Source of the DNA: Ignavibacteria bacterium
GTDB taxonomy: Bacteria > Bacteroidota > Ignavibacteria > OLB7
Reading direction: 5' to 3'
DNA length: 64,000 bases
Assembly (NCBI GenBank): GCA_020635205.1
Contig: JACKAE010000002.1
Coordinates: 372,001-436,000, forward strand
In this document: positions 44,545 through 53,357 of the stretch, in pieces
Numbering within the stretch: position 1 is the stretch's first letter
Layout: every line of letters starts with the position of its first letter
Program-made: the position numbers and the translations under genes
Notes under the pieces: generated by a model
Told to the model about the DNA's origin: nothing
Database searches by the model: none
What the model saw: the letters and a program-made list of their open reading frames with translations, nothing else

Positions 44545-45504
44545 ATGATTCGCACAGAACAGGTTCACAAGTATTTCTCCAACGTCCACGCCGTGAACGA
44601 TCTCTCCCTCGAGGTTCGTCGCGGTGAGATATTCGGGCTGCTCGGTCCGAACGGTGCGGGGAAATCGACGACGATCCGAATGATCGTCAACATTATTCAG
44701 CCAGATAGTGGGTCGATTACCTACGACGGCAACCCTTTCAGCGATGATCTCCGCCAGTCGATAGGCTACTTGCCGGAAGAGCGGGGACTCTACCAGAAGA
44801 GTATGATTCTGGAGACAATTCTCCACTTTGGACGGCTAAAGGGACTTGACAGAGAGAGTGCTACCAAGCGTGCGGTATCTTGGCTTGAGCGGTTCGGACT
44901 TGGGGGGAGTGAGAAGAGGAAAATTGAGGAACTCTCGAAGGGGAATCAACAGAAAGTACAGATTATCATCGCACTTCTTCACGAACCTGAATACGTGATT
45001 TTAGATGAACCTTCTTCCGGCCTGGATCCAGTGAACCAAGAATTGCTTCGCGAAATTGTTGAGGAACTACGTGGGCAGAAGAAGACAATCATCTACTCCA
45101 CGCACCAGATGGACATTGCTGAGCGCCTGTGTGACCGTATTGCCCTGATTAACAAAGGGCAAGTTGTATTAGAAGGAGAGGTAGAGGCTGTTCGGCAGGA
45201 GCATGGTGGCAATACCGTTGTTGTGGAGTACGAAGGGGAAGGGGGCTTTCTTACCACCTTACCCCAGGTTGTTGAGGGGAGGGTGATGGGGAATCAGGCT
45301 GAACTTGTGCTGCGAGACGGAGCGGAGGTTAACGATCTTTTTGATGGCATTGGGAATCGAATCAGGGTTGGAAGAATTGAGCGTGTGCGCCCCTCGCTCA
45401 ACGCAATTTTTATTCAAACTGTCGGTGCAGCCAACGCGCCACAAGAAATGTTGAAGACAGGCCAGAGAAAGCTCGATGTAGACTACCTAAGGAGGGGAGA
45501 ATGA
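44545..45504 (+). CDS. ABC exporter ATPase, NatA-like
   Basis: 319 aa from the ATG at 44545 (MIRTEQVHKYFSNVHAVNDL). An open frame back to 44389 would add 52 Ser/Tyr-rich residues that do not fit the family. Walker A is LLGPNGAGKSTT, signature ELSKGNQQKVQ, Walker B YVILDEPSSGLDP, and the switch His is in IIYSTHQMD. A C-terminal DUF4162-type domain follows residue 230. It energises the permease encoded by the next gene, overlapping by ATGA. The nearest described type is the sodium/drug ABC-2 exporter NatAB. The substrate is unknown. Confidence 0.9.
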   Translation: MIRTEQVHKYFSNVHAVNDLSLEVRRGEIFGLLGPNGAGKSTTIRMIVNIIQPDSGSITYDGNPFSDDLRQSIGYLPEERGLYQKSMILETILHFGRLKGLDRESATKRAVSWLERFGLGGSEKRKIEELSKGNQQKVQIIIALLHEPEYVILDEPSSGLDPVNQELLREIVEELRGQKKTIIYSTHQMDIAERLCDRIALINKGQVVLEGEVEAVRQEHGGNTVVVEYEGEGGFLTTLPQVVEGRVMGNQAELVLRDGAEVNDLFDGIGNRIRVGRIERVRPSLNAIFIQTVGAANAPQEMLKTGQRKLDVDYLRRGE

Positions 45505-46781
45505 ATCGCAGTAGAATGATAACGATTGCTCGGTGGGAGTATCTGCAGAAAGTACGGTCGAAAGGTTTTCTCCTCTCGCTGATTCTTTTCCCGATTATGA
45601 TGTTGGGATTCGGCTTCGTTCCCTCAATCCTAATAAACCAAGGGCCGGGGGAGACGAAACAAGTGGGAGTAATAGATCATACGAACTACTACGCAACACA
45701 AATCTCACTACAGCTTGAGTCGGGAACAAAACTGGATGACGGAACCCCTGCTTGGGTTGCAAAGGTCTACAGCGATTCCTCTCTTCTACCCGATTCTCTC
45801 TTTGCACAGGCAGTATCCGACGCGGAGAGTGAAACAACCGAAGGATTTTTGGAGATTAGTGGGAGTAGCAGTGCTCCAGAATTTATTTGGCGCAGTCCAA
45901 ACCTGAGCGACTTGCAGGTTGCCGAAGTTGTTGAGAATAGTGTGCAGAGTGCAGTTACTGGTGAGCGAATTCGAGAGTTAAGTATCGACTCGGCAGAGTA
46001 TGCCGGACTTATGATGCCAGTGGAGGTAAAGCAGCGGAAGTTGACGGCTGAAGGAGAAGACGAGTCTGGGTTTGGGGAGGAGTTTATGACCAGCTTCCTA
46101 ACAGCCTTCGTGGGAATTATTCTCTTTATGATTTTGATTATGACAACCGGACAGTCACTTGTTCGTGGTCTGGTCGAAGAGAAGTCGAACAGGATCATGG
46201 AGATACTTGTCGGCACAGTGACTCCAAGTGAATTGATGTGGGGGAAGCTCTTAGGATTGAGCGCACTTGGTCTTACGCAGGTAGCGGTATGGGGATTCCT
46301 CGGTGCGTTGGGAGCCTTCTCCTTTATCTCTTCTGGGGGGGCCACGTCCGAAATACTAACTGGGGTTCTCACATCGCTCCCCTTTATCCTTCTCTACCTC
46401 ACTCTCGGCTATATCTTCTACGCATCTCTCTTTATCGGGGTCGGTTCTCTTGTCACAACCGAGCAAGAGGCACAGCTTGTGACCCAGTATCTGACAGTCT
46501 TTCTGGTGGCTCCGCTTGCCTTCGCTGTGGTTGTGATGCAAGACCCGAATGCCGGATATATAGAGGCACTCAGCTACGTTCCCTTCCTCACTCCAACGTT
46601 AATGATGCTCCGCGTTGTGGTGAAAATGCCATCAGTTTATACTTTGATTGGGACAACTGTTGTTCTTATGTTCTCAACAATTGCCACAACGTGGGCTGCT
46701 GCAAAGGTCTTTAGAGTTGCGATACTGCTTTACGGCAAACGTCCAAGTGTGCGCGAGGTGATGCGGTGGGTGCGATCCTAA
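45501..46781 (+). CDS. ABC-2 type permease, NatB-like
   Basis: 426 aa. The N-terminal helix (GFLLSLILFPIMMLGFGFVP) is followed by a large extracytoplasmic domain (about 45-195). Five more helices lie at about 200-410, with the conserved LVRGLVEEKSNRIMEILVGT and VTPSELMWGKLLG before and within the second helix, typical of NatB/ABC-2 permeases. It is co-translated with the ATPase. It probably exports a small ion or drug. Confidence 0.88.
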   Translation: MNRSRMITIARWEYLQKVRSKGFLLSLILFPIMMLGFGFVPSILINQGPGETKQVGVIDHTNYYATQISLQLESGTKLDDGTPAWVAKVYSDSSLLPDSLFAQAVSDAESETTEGFLEISGSSSAPEFIWRSPNLSDLQVAEVVENSVQSAVTGERIRELSIDSAEYAGLMMPVEVKQRKLTAEGEDESGFGEEFMTSFLTAFVGIILFMILIMTTGQSLVRGLVEEKSNRIMEILVGTVTPSELMWGKLLGLSALGLTQVAVWGFLGALGAFSFISSGGATSEILTGVLTSLPFILLYLTLGYIFYASLFIGVGSLVTTEQEAQLVTQYLTVFLVAPLAFAVVVMQDPNAGYIEALSYVPFLTPTLMMLRVVVKMPSVYTLIGTTVVLMFSTIATTWAAAKVFRVAILLYGKRPSVREVMRWVRS

Positions 46782-46836
46782 CGAAATAAGAAAGAAGAGC
46801 TTCTTTCTACCTTGACATCCTATAACCCAGAGGCCA

Positions 46837-48504
46837 ATGTTCAAGCGCATTCCGGGGACGGTCATCATACTTGTGCTGATCCCGGTCTTGATACTGCCGT
46901 GGATTTTCTACAACGTCCACCTGAGTGATCTCGGGTGGCACGCAGCAAAATCTTGGATGATTGTCGCACATCCCGAGGGGGCGTTCTGGGATCCAAGTTG
47001 GTTGTGCAGTCTTCTCTCCGGTTGGTGGATGGAGTTGGCAGGGTTTTCCATCCTCTCACTTCGTGTCGCAGTCATCTTCTGTTATGTAGGAATTGCTCTC
47101 CTCCTCTACGGAATTTTAGGAGAATTCTACGAGCGAACCTATCTCCTCCTCGCAATTCTACCCTGCGTCTTGTTGTTAATGTCCGGAACGAATCATCTGG
47201 TTCCAAACTACTACTTCGTTCCCCCACTCTTTGCTCTATCGGCCACCTACTTCTACATTCGCTCGCTTAGGGCAAAATCTCGTCAATTCCTGTTGATGTT
47301 TCTCAGCGGATTTCTCTTCGCCTTCCTTCCAATGTCTCGAATACCCTCGGTACTCTTTGCAGTATTATATGTGGTGGGAGGATTCATGGAGCGCAGGTCG
47401 GGAGTTGAGTGGAGAGTTGTGATTCTACGGCAGGTGAGTGCACTTGCAGGTGTTATTCTGGGAGTTGGGATTACCGTAGCCTATCTGTATAGTGTTGGCC
47501 AGCTTGATGCAATGGTCAACGGAATCCTACTGGTGATGTCGGATACTGCTAACAATGCAGGTGGGGAGAACATTCACCATCCAGTCCGCTTGCTCGTGGA
47601 CTCGCTTGTCCGGTACGGGAAAGTGTTGGGTGTAGGAATTGGGATTGCTGCTCCAGCCTTCTTCGTTGCCCGTGGGCTGAGGGGGGTATCACCTCAAACA
47701 CGACGCCTTTCCTATATCGCAATGGTTCTCATCACAATCGGGGCGACAGTCTACCTGTACCTTTGCCAGGTGGGGATGTTCCCTCCGCCGCTTGGCTTGG
47801 CTTTCCTTCTATTCATTATCACATTGTGGCAACAAAAGAATGAGCGAAGCCCAGAGTCATCCCGCCGAAGCTATCTCTACGTCATTGCCATTCTCTTCAC
47901 GATCTTCATGAACGTTGGTTCGTCGAACAACATGACGTTCAGTCTGAAGTTCACGATTCTGCTCCTGCTTCCTATTGGGGTGGTTGAGGGAATCGTGCTC
48001 TGGAAGAGGGAGGAGTGGGTGAAGGTTCTGGTTATCATTCTCTTTGCGAACATCACATCTCTTTTTATCGTCTCCCGACTCAATAATCATGGCTTTGTCT
48101 TTAACCAGCAGGGAAGATTCGTAGCTCCAGCTCTCGCTGGACTGTACGCGGATACATCCTTAACACGACCGTACAACGAGTTAACCGAGGCAATGGCGGA
48201 GGTAGGAATTGTTGAAGGTGATACGTTGCTCTGCTATCCTGACTTGCCGATGCTCCACTTTACTTCGCGGACGATTCCAGCATTTGTCAACCCATGGATC
48301 AGCGATGTCTTCGTCGGATTTCCTTCCGATGCTCTGATCGAAAAGAGGCTAACAGTGGAGGGTAAGTATCCCCCCTATGTTGTGCGCGGTTACCCCGACA
48401 AAGTAGAGGGCGAAGAGAAGAGTCGTTTCTTGGACAAGTTTTGGTCGCGATATGATACCGTGGCGCGAGGTGATAAGTTCTCGATCTTAAAGCGGCCTGA
48501 GTAA
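46837..48504 (+). CDS. polytopic membrane protein, possible GT-C glycosyltransferase
   Basis: 555 aa with roughly 11-12 hydrophobic helices. After the first helix comes VHLSDLGWHAAKSWMIV with an acidic residue (Asp) in the first loop, as in dolichyl-phosphate-mannose/PMT-like (GT39/GT-C) enzymes. The C-terminal 100 residues are soluble (ALIEKRLTVEGKYPPYVVRG). No close family is recognised. The Asp/His placement is suggestive only. It lies 55 bp after the ABC permease and could be in its transcript. Confidence 0.6.
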   Translation: MFKRIPGTVIILVLIPVLILPWIFYNVHLSDLGWHAAKSWMIVAHPEGAFWDPSWLCSLLSGWWMELAGFSILSLRVAVIFCYVGIALLLYGILGEFYERTYLLLAILPCVLLLMSGTNHLVPNYYFVPPLFALSATYFYIRSLRAKSRQFLLMFLSGFLFAFLPMSRIPSVLFAVLYVVGGFMERRSGVEWRVVILRQVSALAGVILGVGITVAYLYSVGQLDAMVNGILLVMSDTANNAGGENIHHPVRLLVDSLVRYGKVLGVGIGIAAPAFFVARGLRGVSPQTRRLSYIAMVLITIGATVYLYLCQVGMFPPPLGLAFLLFIITLWQQKNERSPESSRRSYLYVIAILFTIFMNVGSSNNMTFSLKFTILLLLPIGVVEGIVLWKREEWVKVLVIILFANITSLFIVSRLNNHGFVFNQQGRFVAPALAGLYADTSLTRPYNELTEAMAEVGIVEGDTLLCYPDLPMLHFTSRTIPAFVNPWISDVFVGFPSDALIEKRLTVEGKYPPYVVRGYPDKVEGEEKSRFLDKFWSRYDTVARGDKFSILKRPE

Positions 48505-48762
48505 GTGAGCAGAAGTTAGGGGTTACCGTAATAGAATTACCACCAAGAAGGCGAAGAAACACCAAGGAAATATCATTTTTCTACCATATTTTCTCAACCA
48601 TCGCCATCAGCCGTTTCCTCTTCTGCTGACACAGAGCACCCCGATGAATCGGGGTGTTCCCAGAGTTGGTGATTAGCTCAGTAATTGTTCAAACTCTATT
48701 AAGAGGATCGAGAAGTAGAATCAGCCCAAGAAGACAAATCGGTACGGGAACCTGCCCAGAAG
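48505..48762. other. intergenic region with dispersed short motifs
   Basis: No gene. accaccaagaaggcgaag then aaacaccaagg at 48539-48567 is the CACCAAG motif. caccccgatgaatcggggtg at 48637-48656 is an 8-bp hairpin similar to that at 27076. Confidence 0.5.
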
Positions 48763-49272
48763 CTACGGTGTTGGTTGGCTGAGTGGGAAGGCTTTGGCAT
48801 ACCAGGTGTTGTCTGCTGAGGTCTCAAATTTCCCCCCTCGCAGGTCGCCAACGGTCGGCACGGTTAAGTCGAAGACTGTTGTGTCGCTATCTACTTTCCC
48901 TTCTTCGGCTAATTTGCGAAAGGTTGCTCTGTCGACAGAGGTGATTTCCTCCCCAACCCGGAAAGAACAGTTTGGAGAGTCGAGAAAATCGACGCCGATC
49001 TTGCTACCGAAGTCACGAAGGAATCGAGTCATCGCATCGATTGAACAACCAGAGGGGGCTGTCAAATCTTGGTCGACTCCAACGAGGAGAAAACAGTCGT
49101 GAACGATCTCAGCGGCTGCCGTTAAGTCTGCTCCGTGTGCGGCCCACCCGTCGAGAAACTCACCTACAGTGGTTTCCACAAGCTGCTGTTGGTCTTCATT
49201 CAGTTTTTTGCCTGAAGTGAATGCCCAGAGTCGTGCGTGGTCGGGGAGTTGGTTGAAGTCTGTTCGTCCCAT
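48763..49272 (-). CDS. conserved hypothetical protein
   Basis: 169 aa. The pattern LPDHARLWAF near the N-terminus, FLDGWAAHGADLTAAAEI, FLLVGVDQD, then SGCSIDAMTRFLRDFG, is one I recognise from conserved Bacteroidota/Chlorobi proteins that are sometimes labelled 'ABC transporter ATPase'. It has no Walker motifs, so that label is wrong. It is cytoplasmic and of unknown function. It lies 81 bp after ald on the same strand. Confidence 0.75.
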   Translation of the reverse strand: MGRTDFNQLPDHARLWAFTSGKKLNEDQQQLVETTVGEFLDGWAAHGADLTAAAEIVHDCFLLVGVDQDLTAPSGCSIDAMTRFLRDFGSKIGVDFLDSPNCSFRVGEEITSVDRATFRKLAEEGKVDSDTTVFDLTVPTVGDLRGGKFETSADNTWYAKAFPLSQPTP

Positions 49273-49301
49273 GGTTTTTCTTTTGCTGTTCTGCCCCCTT
49301 T

Positions 49302-49327
49302 AAGTCCCCTCGATAACGAGGGGACTT
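49302..49327 (-). terminator. hairpin between ald and the hypothetical gene
   Basis: 11-bp stem aagtcccctcg / cgaggggactt with the 4-nt loop ataa, 26 bp past the ald stop. There is no T tract, so it may be an attenuating or RNA-end hairpin. Confidence 0.6.
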
Positions 49328-49353
49328 GTAGGAGGGAATGTAAAGTTGTAGTC

Positions 49354-50487
49354 TTATCCTGCCAGCTCGGTCATTCCGAGGGCAGTGTCAACTGGGACAT
49401 ATTCGAGACCGAATGCCTCGGCAACTCCCTTGTAAGTGACGACGCCGTTCAGGATGTTCAAACCTTCGCGCAAACCGGCATCATCTCGAAGTGCTACTTC
49501 GTAGCCGAGGTTTGCCAGCTTTAGCATGTAGGGGAGTGTGGCGTTTGTCAGACCGATAGTTGAAGTGAACGGAACTGCTCCCGGCATGTTTGCTACGCCG
49601 TAGTGAACGATGCCGTCAACTTCGTAGACAGGGTCGGCATGTGTGGTTGGCTTCGAGGTCTCGACGCATCCTCCTTGATCGACCGAAACGTCGACGATTA
49701 CCGATCCCGGCTTCATCTCTGAGAGCATCTCGCGCGTAATCAGCCAAGGAGCCTTTGCTCCCGGAATCAGGACGGCACCGATGACCAAGTCGGCTTCACG
49801 AATTGCTTCGCGGATAGCGTGTGGTGTAGACATCATCGTGTCCACATTCTTCGGCATTACGTCATCTAAGTAACGTAGGCGGTAAAGGTTGTTGTCCATC
49901 ATTGTGACGTTCGCGCCAAAACCTGCGGCGATCTTTGCTGCGTGGGTTCCCACAATACCTCCACCAAGCACCAAGACGTTCGCCGGCTTTGTTCCGGGGA
50001 TGCCGCCGAGCAGAACTCCACGACCACCCATTGGCTTCTCAAGATACTTCGCCCCTTCCTGCGTTGCCATCCGTCCGGCTACTTCCGACATCGGAATCAG
50101 CAGTGGAAGAGACCCGTCTGGCGCGGTTACTGTCTCGTAGGCAATCGCCACAGACTTCGTGGCGATGATCGCCTCGGTCAATTCACGGCTTGCAGCAAAG
50201 TGGAAGTAGGTGAAGAGGACTTGGCCTTCGCGGATAAGCCCATATTCTGGAGCAATTGGCTCCTTCACCTTAACGATCATTTCGGCCTCTCCGTATACGT
50301 CAGCCGGAGACCCGACGATCTTTGCGCCGATTGCCTCGTAGTCAGCATCGCTGTAGCCTGAGCCAATTCCAGCGTTGGTTTCAACAAGAACAGTGTGGCC
50401 GTCACGGACAAGAAGCTGGAGGCCAGCAGGTGTAGCGCCGACACGGTTCTCGTTCGGCTTAATTTCGCGAGGTACTCCGATTATCAT
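49354..50487 (-). CDS. ald: alanine dehydrogenase
   Basis: 377 aa from the ATG at 50487 (MIIGVPREIKPNENRVGATP). The upstream extension to 50541 does not fit the family. The NAD-dependent enzyme interconverts L-alanine and pyruvate plus ammonia. Substrate-site RVG and ETNAGIGSGYSDADYEAIGA, VKVKEPIAPE, QVLFTYFHFAASRELTEA, the nucleotide-binding VLVLGGGIVGTHAAKIA, and SVDQGGCVETSKPTTHADPV are all present. The length is normal. A possible tatatttg -7 element lies at 50577-50570 upstream. Confidence 0.96.
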   Translation of the reverse strand: MIIGVPREIKPNENRVGATPAGLQLLVRDGHTVLVETNAGIGSGYSDADYEAIGAKIVGSPADVYGEAEMIVKVKEPIAPEYGLIREGQVLFTYFHFAASRELTEAIIATKSVAIAYETVTAPDGSLPLLIPMSEVAGRMATQEGAKYLEKPMGGRGVLLGGIPGTKPANVLVLGGGIVGTHAAKIAAGFGANVTMMDNNLYRLRYLDDVMPKNVDTMMSTPHAIREAIREADLVIGAVLIPGAKAPWLITREMLSEMKPGSVIVDVSVDQGGCVETSKPTTHADPVYEVDGIVHYGVANMPGAVPFTSTIGLTNATLPYMLKLANLGYEVALRDDAGLREGLNILNGVVTYKGVAEAFGLEYVPVDTALGMTELAG

Positions 50488-50717
50488 GATCGTTCTCTTG
50501 CAGCTTGATGGTAAATAAGTGGGAAGATAGTCTCCCAACAAAATAGAGCGTCAAAATCTGACGCAGTCCCAAATATAGCAGGATCAAGGCCTTTTTAATC
50601 GTATGAATTCATCACGGCAACATCCGTCCCCGAAAAATTGTTCTTTACAAGATGTCCAGAGCGTTGTAGCATGATTTTCATCAAACCGGTCTCGGCGAAT
50701 CAGATGATAGAAAAAAA

Positions 50718-50747
50718 ACAGGCTTGCATTCGGTAGTGCAAGCCTGT
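50718..50747 (-). terminator. terminator of the 50785 lipoprotein gene
   Basis: 11-bp stem acaggcttgca / tgcaagcctgt with an 8-nt loop. On the minus strand it is followed by seven or more T's. Confidence 0.88.
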
Positions 50748-50784
50748 CTGCTTTGGGACAATTGAGTTGATGCAAAAGCTTTTT

Positions 50785-51510
50785 TCAGTTGAGCTTCACA
50801 TCAGTTAGTTCCCAACTACGCTCTATGTCTCCCGAACTCTTTATCCTTTCAAGTTTTACAGGCCCTATACCCGGAGCATAGTATTCGTGCTCAACGCCAT
50901 ATAGATCGGCGAATTGGCTGTCGGCTGGGTTGGCCGGTGTTGCGTAGATACGGTAGTGATAGCAGGTGTACGTGCCGGCTGGAACAGTAATAGTTTCGTC
51001 TGTTGCCACTGTCTCTCGCACTAAGTTCAACTTGACAGGTTCCGGTCTGCTGTACAAGGTGAGGGTAGCATATTCCTCAGAAAAAAAGAGTCTGCCGGGC
51101 GAGGAAGGAAACTCTCCATCTAACTTCGACTGACTCGTGCTGGTCGCCGCTGAAGAGAGTCTGTGAAGTCCATCCTTGCGGTTGATATACGAGGCGTTCC
51201 CTATATGGACGAAGTCAGAAGTTGATTGGAACCAGAGTTCTCCATTGCTTTGATATGTGTCGGTAATCGTGATGGAGCGTTCACTTGTTGATGTGAGAAT
51301 TGCCTGAGTATAGTCGTCAACGGTGTTCACTGTTTCAATGCCCGTCCAGCTATTCCCTACAGCCAACGGCATCAGCACTTGAGAACTCTGATTGCTGCTG
51401 TGGCTTTGGGCTTCATGTATCACCGGAAGGTTGTCGAGGCAACCAGTGAGAGTAAAGCCGAGTAGAGCAAGAGATGCAACACCGTTCAAAAAGAACTTTG
51501 ATATTCGCAT
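50785..51510 (-). CDS. lipoprotein, member of a three-paralogue family
   Basis: 241 aa from the ATG at 51510 (MRISKFFLNGVASLALLGFT). The longer frame to 51666 puts 52 residues before the signal. The lipobox is LTGC. The mature start VLMPLAVGNSWTGIETVN matches VIMPLAKGNMWIGRLTRY in the proteins at 55015 and 55778. All three share TVPAGTY/VPSGSY..Y followed by Y..PG(I)GPV, a hydrophobic-E residue stretch and ELTDVKLN/ELVELQLH at the end. No enzymatic motif is present, so it is probably a beta-sandwich ligand- or surface-binding domain. Confidence 0.75.
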   Translation of the reverse strand: MRISKFFLNGVASLALLGFTLTGCLDNLPVIHEAQSHSSNQSSQVLMPLAVGNSWTGIETVNTVDDYTQAILTSTSERSITITDTYQSNGELWFQSTSDFVHIGNASYINRKDGLHRLSSAATSTSQSKLDGEFPSSPGRLFFSEEYATLTLYSRPEPVKLNLVRETVATDETITVPAGTYTCYHYRIYATPANPADSQFADLYGVEHEYYAPGIGPVKLERIKSSGDIERSWELTDVKLN

Positions 51511-51718
51511 AAGTTTTTCAAAAAAATTGATAGTTACGTAGGTTAATATGTGAGTACTCATATGCGATAAAGACACCGATCTGTAGATGATCCTGACCTT
51601 TGAGTGAAAATTGGCATGATTCCTTTCCAGTAAGGTGCTGTTGGGCACTGAGAGCATGTAGTTCATTATCAGCTAATATGTATCGTAGCTATAACGGGGA
51701 ATATGCCGATCACATCTT

Positions 51719-53068
51719 CTACAGCTTAAATGCCATCACACTGTTAATGATTGCTCCGTCGAGGCGAAGTGCAAGCATGAAAATCCCAGAAGGGAAGGAT
51801 CCTATCTCTTCCTCTACCAAATCGATTTGGTTGCTCCCCATACGTAGGTAGCCATTGAATAGCTCGCCGATAGGTTGCCCGAGGGTGTTGTATGCTGTTA
51901 ATGAAACTTCTCCTTGCCGCGGTAATGAGAGTCTGATACTTGCTGAATTTGTGTAAGGGTTTGGAGTGATAGTAAGGATAGATTCCACAGGTAGTTGAGT
52001 TTCAGAGTCTATGCTGTTCGTTGATGTACTCGTTTGGAATATCTCTCTCCCGTTACTAATAAATGTCTGATTGTCTACAGTGCTCGCTATCACGCCAAAC
52101 CGAGTAGTAGAGTCAGAACCAAGACCTGAGTGAACCTTCTGCCAGCTATCACCATTGTCAGTTGAGTATAAAATCCCTTGCTTCCGAGTAGTAATAAAAA
52201 CATTGTTGGCATTGGGAAGGTGAATTGTCAATACTTCCACAATGTTCTTCTGAGTGGCTTCTTCATCTCTTCTGATTTCAATTAAGCCTTCCCACGTAAC
52301 ACCATCGTCGAGCGACCTGACTATTCTGTCAGTTGGATCACCAACGCCGTCATCTGTTTGAAGGAAGAGTCTGTTTCCAGAGCGTATATCTCCAGAGATG
52401 ATGTTAATGTAGTGGTCGACATCTGTGCGAGGTGACAGCATTCCCTTCTGTTTTTTATACGAGCCGTCATTGTCTGGAATGGTACGTGCAGATCCTGTAA
52501 GCTGAGGAAGGTAGATGCTCCCGTTGTTGTGGAGGTAGTGTCTATACAGGTACGGTATCGGATACACATATTTCCACGTTGTCCCGTGGTCGTTTGAGGC
52601 ATAAACAATGTGGTCTGGGACGAAGCCTACCGTATCCTCTACTTGAACGGCAATTACTCCATTCTCGGCAACCGAGACTTTATAGATGGCGTTCTTGTTG
52701 AGGAATGCCGAAACCCAACTCTTTCCGTTGTCTGTTGATTTGAACAAGCCTTCGTTCGCCCCAATCCAGAGGAAATCATTTTTTCCCACAGCAAAGCTGT
52801 TCAGGTTGTACTCTACTGTTGTCAGAATCTTCCAAGTCTTCCCGCGATCGTTGGATGTGTAAAGTGTTTTAGGAGATGTGCTGCGAGCGAAGAAAATCCC
52901 GTTGTCATCTATCAATAGCTCTGTTATCTCTCCAAACTCCGATGGGAATGTGCTGACTGGTTCCCAGAAATCTTGGCTGTAAGCCTGCACAACGAAAAAC
53001 AAACCGATGAGACAAATAATGAATGTCGAAATTCCCTTTAGCCCTGCATATCCTTGCGTTGGTGTCAT
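51719..53068 (-). CDS. T9SS-exported BNR/sialidase-like repeat protein
   Basis: 449 aa. The signal peptide is GISTFIICLIGLFFVVQAYSQ. At least five BNR/Asp-box units follow with S.D.G.TW: TSNDRGKTW, STDNGKSW, SNDHGTTW, SLDDGVTW, STDNGDSW. These form a propeller like that of sialidases or Vps10/photosystem-II HCF136-like proteins, but the catalytic residues of sialidases are not visible. The C-terminal T9SS type A domain reads LTITPNPYTNSASIRLSLPR ... GIFMLALRLDG. It probably functions on the cell surface. It sits just upstream of the paralogous lipoprotein at 50785 and on the same strand. Confidence 0.82.
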   Translation of the reverse strand: MTPTQGYAGLKGISTFIICLIGLFFVVQAYSQDFWEPVSTFPSEFGEITELLIDDNGIFFARSTSPKTLYTSNDRGKTWKILTTVEYNLNSFAVGKNDFLWIGANEGLFKSTDNGKSWVSAFLNKNAIYKVSVAENGVIAVQVEDTVGFVPDHIVYASNDHGTTWKYVYPIPYLYRHYLHNNGSIYLPQLTGSARTIPDNDGSYKKQKGMLSPRTDVDHYINIISGDIRSGNRLFLQTDDGVGDPTDRIVRSLDDGVTWEGLIEIRRDEEATQKNIVEVLTIHLPNANNVFITTRKQGILYSTDNGDSWQKVHSGLGSDSTTRFGVIASTVDNQTFISNGREIFQTSTSTNSIDSETQLPVESILTITPNPYTNSASIRLSLPRQGEVSLTAYNTLGQPIGELFNGYLRMGSNQIDLVEEEIGSFPSGIFMLALRLDGAIINSVMAFKL

Positions 53069-53357
53069 AATTTTTACGTGGTTTTATGTAGTCGATTTGT
53101 TGTAGAGTCTGTGGAGTTGAGAAGACCAATGTGCGTTGGTCAATTACTATTGGAAGCCTACTCTACAGATGCAGATCGTTGAAGTAAAGTGAGCCTACAA
53201 CAGCTATAGGTATTGACATTGAAGGGAGTAGAATCCTGACAAGTAGATGCCTTGAAGTCGGAACACCAACAGGTTGTTGAGTGAAGGTTATATCGCAGAA
53301 GAGGGAATTGCTGTGGGGAGAGACAGTGCGTAGAGCCGAGGTCTATATCTACCCCTC
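53069..53357. other. intergenic region, nothing seen
   Basis: About 290 bp between two minus-strand genes. No convincing frame, hairpin or promoter match. Confidence 0.5.

Noticed and set aside
48763..49272. Annotation as ABC transporter ATPase
   Set aside because: No Walker A, signature or Walker B motif is present in its 169 residues.
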